NCBI RefSeq assembly: GCF_003443735.1
Contig: NZ_CP031969.1
Location: 8,556,001-8,620,000, forward strand
DNA: 64,000 nt
Source: Streptomyces sp. CC0208
GTDB taxonomy: Bacteria; Actinomycetota; Actinomycetes; Streptomycetales; Streptomycetaceae
Reading direction: 5' to 3'
This document shows, in pieces, positions 41,301-48,795 of this stretch. The notes beneath the pieces were generated by a model. That model had not been told where the DNA came from. It saw nothing but the letters and a program-made list of their open reading frames with translations, and made no database searches. Numbering within the stretch: position 1 is the first letter of the stretch; the number at the start of each line of letters is the position of its first letter. The translations under genes and the position numbers were made by a program.

Positions 41301-43562
41301 CTGGTAGGAGCGCAGCAGCCGGTCGTACTCGGCCTGGGTGACCGGCAGGACGGTGCCGTGGCGCGGCCTGGCCGGCAGGTCGTAGTCGGCGACCGGGGTC
41401 CAGTTGCCGGAATCGAGGTCGGTGGTCTCGAAGGGGATGTATCCGCGGCCCCCGAACTCGTCGAGGAACGCGTACCACTTCTCCTCGGTGTTCGACTTGA
41501 AGACCAGGGGGCCCTCGGCGGCGTTCATCGCGCCCTTGCCGATGCCCTCCGCGACCGCCGTCCAGTTCGGGTTCAGGATCGAGTCGCTCTTCTCCTCGAA
41601 GATGAACTTGCTGTTGGGCGTCGAGGAGGTGTTGTTCCGCTCGTCCTTCGACAGGCGGTAGTAGGTGCCGTTGTTCTGGATCATCGTGGAGTCGATGACC
41701 GAGTAGCCGCGGTCGATCCAGACCTTGGGCTCGCTGAAGGTGTAGAAGTCGCGGGTGGTCGCATACATCATGCGGTTGTACGTGTCGCCGGAGTGCGCCG
41801 CGTTGTCGTACAGCTTCGACGCCCAGAAGACGACGTACTCGCCGAGCTTGGCGTCGTAGAACGCCTCCGGCGCCCAGGTGTTGCCCGCGCTGTCGGGCGA
41901 GACCTTGACGAGCCGCTGGTTCGTCCAGTGGACCAGGTCGGTGGACTCCCAGACCATGACGGACTTGCTGCCGGTGCGCTGGGAGGCGTCCCAGTCGCCG
42001 TTGCCGTAGATCCTGAGGTCGGTGGCGATCTGGTAGAACTTGTCGCCCTCGGGGGAGCGGATGATGAACGGGTCGCGCAGGCCCTTCTCGCCGAGCGTGG
42101 AGGTCAGGACCGGCTTGCCGTCGTTCAGCTCCCGCCACTTCATGGGGTCGTCGCCCTTGCTGAGCGCGGCGTAGAGCTGCTCGCCGTCCGAGGTGCCCTC
42201 ACCCGTGAAGTAGCTGAACATGTAGCCCTTGAGGGCTTGTTTCGCGGGGAGTTCGGGGACCTTGGCGGTGAAGAGGCGGGTGGCCTTCGCGTCCCCCTTG
42301 GAGACGGTGGCGGTCAGCTCGACGGTCGTGGCGCCGTCGCCGTGCGCGGGGCGGTGGACCACGCCGTCGGCCCCGATGACGTCCTCGTCGGCGGAGGCCC
42401 AGGAGACGGTGGTGCCGTAGTCGCCCGCGGCCGGGAGGGTGAGGTTGCCGCGCACGTCGTCGAGGTTGTGGACGCTGAGCGCCTCGGCGGCCTGCCGGGT
42501 GGCGGTCTGGTCGTCGAAGTCGGGCAGGACCGTGACGTCGAAGCTCTTGGTGTCGGTCACGGGACCCTTTTTCAGGGTGGCCGTGAGCGTGGCGTGGCCC
42601 TCCGGTTCACCGGCGGCGGGGCGGGTCACCTTGCCGGAGCCGCTCACCACGTCCGGGTGGTCGCTGGCCCAGGTGAGGGTGGAGCCGCCGGCCGTGCCGG
42701 TCTTCGGGAGGTCCAGGTCGGCCGTGACCGCGCTGGTGTCGCCGAGGCTCAGGGCGGCCTTGTCGTCGGCGACGCCCTCGGTGGCGACGGGGAGGGAGAG
42801 TTGCTCGACCTCGGAGGCGGCGAGGGCCCGGTTGTAGACGCGGAAGTCGCGGATGCGGCCCTTGAACAGCTTGTCGCCGGAGTAGACCGACTTGCCGATG
42901 TAGTTGGCGGTGGTGGTTCCGGAGCCGATGGCGCCGGGCGTGATGGTGACCGCCGTGTTGCGGCCGACCTCGACGCCGTCCTCGTACAGGACACCGGTGG
43001 TGCCGGTCTGGGTGTAGGTGAGCTGCTTCCACACCGCGCGGGCCAGGTTGTGGCCGTCGGAGGGCTTCGTGGTCTGCTCTGTCGACCAGTTGCCGGTCGC
43101 GATCGAGGTGCGCAGGGAGTTGCCGGTGGCGAACAGGTATCCGTTGCCGTTGGCGCCGCTGGAGTTGCCGAAGCCGTAGAGGAAGTACGGAGTGCTCTGG
43201 GCGGAGTCGATCAGCACGTCCGTGGAGACGGTGATCGAGTCCATGCCCTTCATGACGTCGTCCGGCACCTTGACGGAGGTGTCCGTGCCGTTGAAGGCGA
43301 GCCCCTGCGTGGGGTCGGACCAGTCGGCGGTTCCGTTCACCGTGCCGTCGCGGCCGTTGCCGGAGGCGTCGGTGACGGTACGGCCCGAGGCGCCGTCCAG
43401 CTTGTACCAGAGGGCCAGTCCATCGGTGACGTCCACCGTGTCCGCCGCCCGGGCGGAGAGCGCGGGCGCGGCGAGGCCCAGGAGCAGTGACGCGGCGGTC
43501 AGACCGGCGAGGCGGGCCGCCCGGCGTCTTGCGCGGGTGCGCGGACGTGCGAAGTACGTCAT
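38361..43562 (-). CDS. giant secreted double-GH43 glycosidase with LamG, Ig-like and PKD modules
   Basis: A 1733-residue extracellular protein. Order: signal peptide (1-40); LamG 1 (about 45-255); two atrophied Ig-like repeats (about 260-430); GH43 unit 1 (about 440-760; Asp497 in RDPFII, Asp624 in VIDSTMI, Glu683 in AAEGPLV); Ig-like linker; LamG 2 (about 860-1060); another linker; GH43 unit 2 (about 1140-1440; Asp1151 in ADPNIV, Asp1263 in MIDPAVF, Glu1310 in NEGSFV); PKD-like repeats and a C-terminal domain. Each five-bladed propeller keeps the base, modulator and acid residues, so both units may be active on arabinan or xylan side chains. ATG 43562 has GAGGAA upstream. It is a single-gene unit ended by a strong terminator. 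Confidence 0.9.
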   Translation of the reverse strand: MTYFARPRTRARRRAARLAGLTAASLLLGLAAPALSARAADTVDVTDGLALWYKLDGASGRTVTDASGNGRDGTVNGTADWSDPTQGLAFNGTDTSVKVPDDVMKGMDSITVSTDVLIDSAQSTPYFLYGFGNSSGANGNGYLFATGNSLRTSIATGNWSTEQTTKPSDGHNLARAVWKQLTYTQTGTTGVLYEDGVEVGRNTAVTITPGAIGSGTTTANYIGKSVYSGDKLFKGRIRDFRVYNRALAASEVEQLSLPVATEGVADDKAALSLGDTSAVTADLDLPKTGTAGGSTLTWASDHPDVVSGSGKVTRPAAGEPEGHATLTATLKKGPVTDTKSFDVTVLPDFDDQTATRQAAEALSVHNLDDVRGNLTLPAAGDYGTTVSWASADEDVIGADGVVHRPAHGDGATTVELTATVSKGDAKATRLFTAKVPELPAKQALKGYMFSYFTGEGTSDGEQLYAALSKGDDPMKWRELNDGKPVLTSTLGEKGLRDPFIIRSPEGDKFYQIATDLRIYGNGDWDASQRTGSKSVMVWESTDLVHWTNQRLVKVSPDSAGNTWAPEAFYDAKLGEYVVFWASKLYDNAAHSGDTYNRMMYATTRDFYTFSEPKVWIDRGYSVIDSTMIQNNGTYYRLSKDERNNTSSTPNSKFIFEEKSDSILNPNWTAVAEGIGKGAMNAAEGPLVFKSNTEEKWYAFLDEFGGRGYIPFETTDLDSGNWTPVADYDLPARPRHGTVLPVTQAEYDRLLRSYQPDQLVASVESISVKTRTGQAPVLPATVIATYADGVKRPVAVTWEDVPASKYAQAGTFTVTGSLPDGAAIPLQAEVTVSQEGPDVPADLLLHYGFDETGGNIAVDSSGHGYHGTYAGTPAFGTGVQGGSFKMSGDATGSPYVRIPNGVLKNADSVTVSTYAKWKGGSSFQWLFGLGPDSNKYLFATPSNGGNSLYSAITKASWSAESKLTAGSQLTPGEWRHVTVTLDGATGTMVLYVDGVEAARTTTSIKPSELYDANKDYSGYIGRSLYAGDPAFGGEVDDFRVYDRALSAAEAMELSGNTAGIAKATHPALKVDAIVDNADSKVTLPMKEGTDLTALAPEFTLAHGAAISPASGSVHDFSKPVTYEVTGSDGKKRTWTVSALIMRSPVLPGLNADPNIVRFGDTFYIYPTTDGFEGWSGTQFKAYSSTDLVHWKDHGVILDLGPDISWADSRAWAPTIAEKDGKYYFYFCADANIGVAVSDSPAGPFKDALGQPLLKAGQFSGQMIDPAVFTDDDGQSYLYWGNGHAYVAPLNADMTSLDLTKMKDITPSGYNEGSFVIKRGGTYYLMWSENDTRDENYRVAYATGPSPTGPWTKRGVILEKDLSLGIRGPGHHSVVHVPNTDDWYIAYHRFAMPGGDGMHRETTIDKLEFDADGLIKKVVPTLTGVDPVSIVHAGEDVGGKEGDAIALHGALSGAGSPKWTVEAGAPCSFADPGSAATTLTCTDDGTYTVTLTGGRSRDTATVKVANAAPVLVSATGPQSPVSLGKRVVVTAVFTDPGTSDTHTCTVDWKDGSAPQSGTVTASGCRAEHTYAKAGIRRPVITVTDDDGASDSRTLPELIVYDRSAGPVLGAGVLASPAGAYPAKPDLTGKAAFSFAAAYLPGAVTPVGEASFDFGRAGLKFRSSGSDWFVVTGSQAVYQGSGTVDGKSGYGFRVTATDGPDTFRLRIWKKSGGEVVYDNLTGSKVTGIIAVGSSRR

Positions 43563-43792
43563 GTGGGGTTCCTCTGCTGAGGCGTGGCGGGGCCTCGGCG
43601 GGGGCACCCTGCCGTTTCGGCTGTGTGACGACGTGTTGCGAGAGTGTCAATCGCGTCCTACGGGGACGTCAAGAGGTTTCGAACGATGTCCGACTGGTCG
43701 AACGTCACGTTCTCCCCACATGTATGGGGGAGTTGGGGGCATGCGGGTGGTACCCAGCGTGACTACCCCAGACAATCGAAGGGACGGGCACC

Positions 43793-43969
43793 ATGCTCGC
43801 CATCATCTCCGCGGTCCTGTTCTTCATCTCCTTTCTGATCAACGCTGCGGACATCTCGACGAACGACACCTTCAGCTCGACGAACATCATGCTGCTCGGT
43901 CTCATGGTGCTCGCCCTGCATGTGGCCGGCATCGGAAGCGGGTGGTCCGTGGGCAGCCGCCGGCGGTGA
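43793..43969 (+). CDS. 58-residue membrane protein
   Basis: A small open frame (MLAIISAVLFFISFLINAA at the N terminus, then IMLLGLMVLALHVAGIG) with two hydrophobic helices around a polar loop rich in Ser/Thr/Asp and a basic C terminus GSRRR. GAAGGGACGG lies upstream of the ATG. Two-helix proteins of this layout are widespread in Streptomyces with unknown function. A short hairpin follows. It is divergent from the GH43 gene across 230 bases that hold a GAACG-N3-CGTTC repeat at 43700-43712. Confidence 0.7.
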   Translation: MLAIISAVLFFISFLINAADISTNDTFSSTNIMLLGLMVLALHVAGIGSGWSVGSRRR

Positions 43970-43975
43970 GACCCG

Positions 43976-44864
43976 TCAGATGGGGGGCAGCCCCCAGCGG
44001 GGCGCGTCCTCGTTCGGACGCACGGGGGTGACCGTCGGTTCGGGACGGTCACCCCGGGCGGTGATGAGCGCCGACTCCCCCTTGCACAGGGCGACTTGGA
44101 CGGCACCGCCGCCGACGTCCATGTGATGGAGAGGGCGTCCCCGTCCGTCGCGTATGTCGACGGGACCCGCGATTCCGTGCCCTACGACGCAGGGCGCACC
44201 CGCCTCGCTCACCCGGTGATCCCGTCATGGTGCGCGACCTGGGCGGGCGGATTGCCCTGGTAGCCGTCCGGCAAGGGCTTGAACGCGGCGCGTGGGCGAT
44301 CGCGTCCGCCGGGTGGAACACCCAGCGGAAGTCGCGTTCCCCCTCGCTCGGGGTCACTTCGACGGCGAGGACCGAGCGCTCGGTGTGGACCAGGGCGCGC
44401 AGGACCAGGGTGCCCCGGTCGGTGGTGAGTGTGCCGGTCAACTCGGCCTTGCGCAGGGACAGTCGCCAGTCGAGGCCGGTGATCGCGCCCACCGGCTCCA
44501 GTGTGAAGTGCCCGGACCACCGACCCGAGTTCGGCTCCCTCTTCGGTCTCGCCCGGCTGCCGATCGGGGTGGCGCCCGGTTCGGCGTAGACCCCGGAGCC
44601 GAGGAAGCCGTTCCCGAGGAAGGGGCCTTCGTGCCAAGCCGTCGGCATCCGCTGCCAGACGAGGTCGGCGTCGTCGAGAACCGTGCGCCAGGGGTCGCCC
44701 GATGCCGGGACGGACGCCGGGGCCGATGCGACCGGGTCGGCCGCCGCCGGGGTGGCCTCGGCACGGTCGGCCGCCGACGCCTGGGTGGTGGTCAGGGCCG
44801 ATGTCAGGAGCTCGCCACTGAGGGCGGACCCTGCAGCCAGGCCCGGGTGCCGAACGAGGCACAC
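43976..44864 (-). pseudogene. degenerate GH95-like glycoside hydrolase
   Basis: Minus-strand remnants in different frames. From about 44700 the N-terminal domain is readable (WQRMPTAWHEGPFLGNGFLG, LEPVGAITGLDWRLSLRKAE, LTTDRGTLVLRALVHTERS). Near 44290 a frameshift moves the homologous continuation (KPLPDGYQGNPPAQVAHHDG) to another frame. The middle of the gene is then missing, and 44212-43976 encodes only the C-terminal end (VVGHGIAGPVDIRDGRGRPLHHMDVGGG). The full-length gene would be over 2 kb. The start region overlaps the end of the PfkB gene, which suggests the deletion also moved the two together. Confidence 0.55.
43981..43996. terminator. short GC hairpin after the small membrane protein gene
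   Basis: TGGGGG (43981-43986) and CCCCCA (43991-43996) pair around GCAG, 12 bases past the stop. Confidence 0.4.
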
Positions 44865-45721
44865 GCCCGTGAGGCCACCGCCGCCGCGGAGCGCAGCGCC
44901 TCCGTGAAGCCGTACGGGGTCACGTGGCCCTGAGTGGCGAGGCGATGGGTGAGTGCCCCGTGGAGGACGTCACCCGCGCCGAGTGTGTCCGCGACCCGGA
45001 CGGCAGGCACGTCCACCGTGCCCGTGCTCTCGGGGCCCGCCCACTCGATGGGCCGGCCCCCGCGACTCACCGCCGACCAGACCACGCCGTGCTCCTGGAG
45101 GAACCGCAGGACGTCCGCAGGGGTGTCGGTGCCCGGCGGCCGGAAGTCGTCCGAGCAGACGGCCACGTCGATCGACGGCAGCAGGTTCTCCGTACCGGGC
45201 TTCCAACTGCCCCCGTCGAGAACGGTTCTACGGCCCGCGGCCCGCGCGAGACGGGCGGTCGCCGTCGCCAGCTCCATGTGGTGGCCGTCGAACTCGACGA
45301 CGTCGCAGGCGGCGACCAACGCGTCGAGACCGTCCGGTGGCGTGAGCCGGTACCCGGCCGCGTTGGTCGACGCGACGGCGCGGTCCCCGCTCGACTCGGT
45401 GACCAGAATGGAGGACACGGCGGGCGGATTCGTCGACTCGGCCGCCAGGTCGGAGACATGCACGCCCAGCCCGCGCAGGTCCGCCGCGACCGCCGCTCCC
45501 AGCGGATGGGAGCCGATGCCGGTCAGCAGCCTGGCCGTGCCGCCCAGGTGGCTGAAGGTCACAGCCGCGTTCGCCGCCGGGCCGCCCGCGGCCACCACCT
45601 GCTCACGGGCCGTCAGCTTCTCGTCGGAGCCCGGCACATGGTCCACCAGCTGAATGACGTCGAGCGTGCACAGGCCGACGAACAGCCCTTCGGGACGTCG
45701 GGTGTCCGTCGGCCTGTGCAT
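44804..45721 (-). CDS. PfkB-family carbohydrate kinase
   Basis: A 305-residue ribokinase-like sugar kinase. N-terminal GLCTLDVIQLVDHVPGSDEKL and VAAGGPAANAAVTFSHLGG (PfkB signature 1), and C-terminal VADTLGAGDVLHGALTHRL (signature 2, with the catalytic Asp in GAGD) are intact. Start ATG 45721 has GGAGG 8 bases upstream. It could phosphorylate a sugar released by the surrounding hydrolases; the sugar is unknown. Its 3' end overlaps the edge of a degenerate glycosidase gene. Confidence 0.92.
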   Translation of the reverse strand: MHRPTDTRRPEGLFVGLCTLDVIQLVDHVPGSDEKLTAREQVVAAGGPAANAAVTFSHLGGTARLLTGIGSHPLGAAVAADLRGLGVHVSDLAAESTNPPAVSSILVTESSGDRAVASTNAAGYRLTPPDGLDALVAACDVVEFDGHHMELATATARLARAAGRRTVLDGGSWKPGTENLLPSIDVAVCSDDFRPPGTDTPADVLRFLQEHGVVWSAVSRGGRPIEWAGPESTGTVDVPAVRVADTLGAGDVLHGALTHRLATQGHVTPYGFTEALRSAAAVASRACASFGTRAWLQGPPSVASS

Positions 45722-45750
45722 CGTTCGCCTCCAGTTGCCGCTCGCGGCCT

Positions 45751-46209
45751 TCAGCCCGCCGCCCTCTTCACGAGCTCGCCGATCCGCGCCTCGTCGGCGG
45801 CCGTCAGCTTCGTGAGCGCGAACGCGGTCGGCCACATGGTGCCCTCGTCGAGGTTCGCCTTGTCGTTGAAGCCGAAGGTCGCGTACCGCGCGTGGAACTT
45901 TTCGGCGCTCTGGAAGAAACAGACGACCTTGCCGTCCTTGGCGTAGGCGGGCATCCCGTACCAGAGCTTCGGCGCCAGGTCCGGGGCACTGGCCTTGACG
46001 ACGGAGTGGATCCGTTCGGCCATGACCCGGTCCGCGTCCTGCATCTCGGCGATCTTCGCTACCACGGCGGCCTCGTCCTCCGCCGCCTTGTCGGCACGCG
46101 AGCTGCGGCGCGCCGACGCCTTGACCTCCTGGGCGCGCTCCTTCATCGCGGCGCGCTCCTCGTCGGTGAACGTCTCGGTCCTCTTCGGCGTCCTGCGGGT
46201 GCTCGTCAT
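45751..46209 (-). CDS. DUF1801 (YdhG-like) protein
   Basis: A 152-residue cytoplasmic protein. The N-terminal third is highly charged ([28 protein letters not shown], a probable coiled coil). The rest is the DUF1801 fold: [48 protein letters not shown], ending in [20 protein letters not shown]. Function is unknown. Start ATG 46209 has GAGGAA upstream. It lies 29 bases upstream of the PfkB gene on the same strand and may be co-transcribed with it. Confidence 0.88.
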   Translation of the reverse strand: MTSTRRTPKRTETFTDEERAAMKERAQEVKASARRSSRADKAAEDEAAVVAKIAEMQDADRVMAERIHSVVKASAPDLAPKLWYGMPAYAKDGKVVCFFQSAEKFHARYATFGFNDKANLDEGTMWPTAFALTKLTAADEARIGELVKRAAG

Positions 46210-46294
46210 GTCGGTTCCTCCTGGTCTGCGGACGGTCAGGGACAGCTTCTGCGGACGGTCAGGGACATCTTCGCGCCGAACCATGCCATGCCGT

Positions 46295-46640
46295 TCAGCC
46301 CCACGCGCAGGCGATCTGCCGAGTCGTGGTGTTGAGCCGGTTGAACAGGTTCGTGACGCCGATCATCAGGACGATCGCGGCGAGCAGTTTCTCGTCAAGG
46401 TAGGTGGCGGCCGTGTTCCGGACCTCGTCGCTCACCCCGTCGGGACGGTCGGCAAGGCGCGTCGCCACCTCGACCGGCGCCGGCGCCGGCGCCGCCCGCT
46501 CCTCCTCGGTGAAGTGGGGGGCCTCACTCCAGGCGGCGACCGTGGCCAGCCGCTCGTCGCTCACTCCCGCCTTGCGAGCCGTCCTGGCGCCCGTCGACAC
46601 CCGCGCTGCATCCGTTGATCTGACTGACCCGCAGATGCAT
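46295..46640 (-). pseudogene. carboxymuconolactone decarboxylase/AhpD-like remnant
   Basis: The sequence from 46640 reads LRVSQINGCSAG, the start of the AhpD active-site region (normally SQINGCSACVDMH), but the second Cys and the following His are gone. A frameshift near 46590 moves the continuation (RTARKAGVSDERLATVAAW, then [26 protein letters not shown]) to another frame. The first 45 or so residues are also missing. With the CxxC motif destroyed it cannot be an active peroxidase. Confidence 0.65.
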
Positions 46641-46829
46641 CAGCTCAAGTCAGGACGACGGTCGTGGGACGAGACCGCCCCGACGGCGGCGGCCGAGCAC
46701 CGGGCGGCGGGCCGGGCCGCTCTGCCTGAGCCCGGCCAAGGGGTCTGAGACGCCCAAGCTCCCGACGTGTCCGTCCGTGCGACGAGCACCGACAGCGGCC
46801 CACTGCGCTCTCTTCCGCCTTGCCAAAGT

Positions 46830-46872
46830 GGAACTCTGTTCCGTATCGTTTACGGAACGAGGTTCCGTTTTG
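46830..46872. promoter_or_regulatory. TetR-type operator cluster upstream of the aldo/keto reductase
   Basis: GTTCCGTA-TCGTT-TACGGAAC (46838-46858) is a perfect 8-base inverted repeat. It overlaps GGAAC-TCT-GTTCC (46830-46842) and is followed by a further half-site GGTTCCG at 46861. The form is typical of TetR regulator sites. It lies in a 313-base gap (46641-46953) with no other recognisable gene, and no TetR gene is nearby. Confidence 0.55.
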
Positions 46873-46953
46873 CCGTCACGGCCGTGCGGGGCCTCCGCAG
46901 CCGGGCCGCGCCATGCCGCCGCACGGTCTCATCTCCCATGGAGGAACACGCTC

Positions 46954-47973
46954 ATGCAGTACCGCACCTTGGGCCGCACCGGTGTGCAGGTCAGCTCCCT
47001 CGCGCTCGGCGCCATGAACTTCGGCAGGATCGGCCGCACCACTCAGGACGAGGCCACCGCGATCGTCGACGTCGCTCTGGAGGCCGGCGTCAACGTCATC
47101 GACACCGCCGACATGTACGGCGACGGCGAGTCGGAGGAGATGGTCGGCAAGGCCATCGCCGGCCGCCGCGACGACATCGTGCTGGCCACCAAGGCCGGCC
47201 TGCCCATCGGCGAGGAACGCAACCACCAGGGCAGTTCGCGCCGCTGGCTGGTCACCGAACTGGAGGCCAGCCAGCGCCGCCTCGGCGTCGACCACGTCGA
47301 CCTGTACCAGATCCACCGCTGGGACCCGAACACCGGCGACGAGGAGACGCTGTCGGCCCTGACCGACCTGCAACGCGCCGGAAAGATCCGCTACTTCGGC
47401 TCCTCCACCTTCCCCGCCTACCGCATCGTGCAGGCCCAGTGGGCCGCCCGCGAGCACCGGCTGAGCCGCTACGTCACCGAACAGCCCAGCTACTCCGTCC
47501 TCCAGCGCGGCATCGAGGCCCACGTCCTGCCCGTCACGCAGGAGTACGGCCTCGGCGTACTGGTGTGGAGCCCGCTGGCCTCGGGCTGGCTCTCGGGTGC
47601 GATCCGCGAGGGCCGGGACATCACCACCCACCGCTCGGCGTTCCTGCCCGAGCGCTTCGACACGGCACTCCCCGCCAACCGGACCAGACTCGACGCAGTG
47701 GAGCGACTGGCCAAGGTCGCCGAGGACGCGGGCCTCACCCTCATCCAGCTCGCGCTCGGTTTCGTGACCGCACACCCCGGCGTGACCAGTGCCCTCGTAG
47801 GCCCCCGCACGGTCGACCACCTGCACGCCCAACTCGCCGCCGCCGACACGGTCCTGACCCCCGATGTACTCGACGCGATCGACGAGATCGTCGCCCCCGG
47901 TACCGACCTGGCCCCCCACGAGAACCACGACACCCCGCCCGCGCTCCTGGCCCCGTCACTGCGCCGCCGCTGA
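46954..47973 (+). CDS. aldo/keto reductase
   Basis: A 339-residue NADPH-dependent oxidoreductase of the Tas/YajO-like AKR group. The catalytic tetrad is visible: DTADMYGDGESE (Asp, Tyr), LATKAG (Lys) and DLYQIHRWDP (His). The cofactor segment SALVGPRTVDHL and the C-terminal LDAIDEIVAPGTDLAPHENHDT are as expected. Start ATG 46954 has GGAGGAA 8 bases upstream. A probable TetR operator overlaps its promoter, so expression is likely induced by a small molecule. Degenerate copies of its 3' end follow at 48034-48182. Confidence 0.92.
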   Translation: MQYRTLGRTGVQVSSLALGAMNFGRIGRTTQDEATAIVDVALEAGVNVIDTADMYGDGESEEMVGKAIAGRRDDIVLATKAGLPIGEERNHQGSSRRWLVTELEASQRRLGVDHVDLYQIHRWDPNTGDEETLSALTDLQRAGKIRYFGSSTFPAYRIVQAQWAAREHRLSRYVTEQPSYSVLQRGIEAHVLPVTQEYGLGVLVWSPLASGWLSGAIREGRDITTHRSAFLPERFDTALPANRTRLDAVERLAKVAEDAGLTLIQLALGFVTAHPGVTSALVGPRTVDHLHAQLAAADTVLTPDVLDAIDEIVAPGTDLAPHENHDTPPALLAPSLRRR

Positions 47974-48033
47974 CCGGCCGGGGGAGACCCGGGCTGAAGG
48001 TGACCCACGGTCCGTGCCGGGTGGGTCACCGGA

Positions 48034-48182
48034 TCGCCCAACTCGCCGCCCCCGGCACTGACCTGTTGGCCGGTGTGCTCGACGCGAGCGTCACCCCCGG
48101 CGTGGTCCCGCTCGGTCGGCCAACCGCATGCCCGACTCGCCACCGCGGGCACCGACCTGGCCCCGCAGGAGAACCAACACAC
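48034..48182 (+). repeat. two degenerate copies of an aldo/keto reductase 3' end
   Basis: CGCCCAACTCGCCGC at 48035-48049 repeats 47826-47840 of the reductase gene, followed by a similar CTCGACGCGA stretch. A second remnant (about 48130-48182) reads ARLATAGTDLAPQENQHT in one frame, matching the reductase C terminus AQLAA...GTDLAPHENHDT. Both lack the rest of the gene. Confidence 0.55.
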
Positions 48183-48795
48183 TTTGCCCCTGGGGGCCGG
48201 GGGAAAGACCCCGTACGACCAGCAACCGCTTCCGGCCGCCCGCGATGCTGGCCAAGATCGCCACGACCGTCGACGTCGTCTCCGGCGGCGGGCTCGACTT
48301 CGGTATCGCGGCCGGCTCGACTTCGGTATCGGTGTCGGCTCCCGCCCCGACCACCCCCTGGCCAGGCGCGAGTACGAGGCCCACGGCCTGCCCTTCCGCG
48401 ACTCCGCGCACGCCGTGGCGAGCCTCGCTGAGGCCTGCACGGTGATCAAGCGGCTGTGGACCGAGGAGAAGCCCTTCGACCACCACGGCACCCACCACCA
48501 CCTCACCGGCGCCTTCGCCAACCCCAAACCGGTCCAGCGCCGACATCGACGACGTGACCCGTCGCAGCGCCCTGCTGGACCGCTACTGCGAGGAGATCGG
48601 CCGCGACCCGGCCGCCTCGCTGATCGCCTCGCGGGTGGCGCCCGGGCGGTCGTAGGAGACCGGCAGGTGGATTGAGCGGGTGATCTCGACCGACGCGGGC
48701 TTCACCCACATCGTGCTCGGCCTGCCGTCGCCCTACCCGGACCACGTCGCCCGGTGGTTCGCCGACGAACTCATCGGCCCCTCGGCCCGACCGGT
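48183..48795 (+). pseudogene. LLM-class (F420/flavin) oxidoreductase remnant
   Basis: Fragments of a luciferase-like monooxygenase on the plus strand: TVDVVSGGGLDFGI, then GIGVGSRPDHPLARREYEAHGLPFRDSAHAVASLAEACTVIKRLWTEEKPFDHHGTHHHLTGAFANPKPVQR, a frame change, DVTRRSALLDRYCEEIGRDPAA, a stop, and finally STDAGFTHIVLGLPSPYPDHVARWFADELIGP. The 5' third and a central part are missing. GGCTCGACTTCGGTATCG is tandemly duplicated with a 23-base period (48291 and 48314), which itself breaks the frame. Confidence 0.6.

Noticed and set aside
38355-43490. A 1711-codon open frame on the plus strand opposite the GH43 gene
   Set aside because: It is the mirror of a well-supported minus-strand gene in high-GC DNA; its product is repetitive Gly/Arg/Val/Asp-rich without any domain.
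43679-43712. Direct repeat TCGAACG and GAACG-N3-CGTTC near the GH43 promoter as the same operator as that of the lyase operon
   Set aside because: Half-sites are similar to the 38201-38217 palindrome but spacing differs (N3 versus N1), so a shared regulator is not supported.
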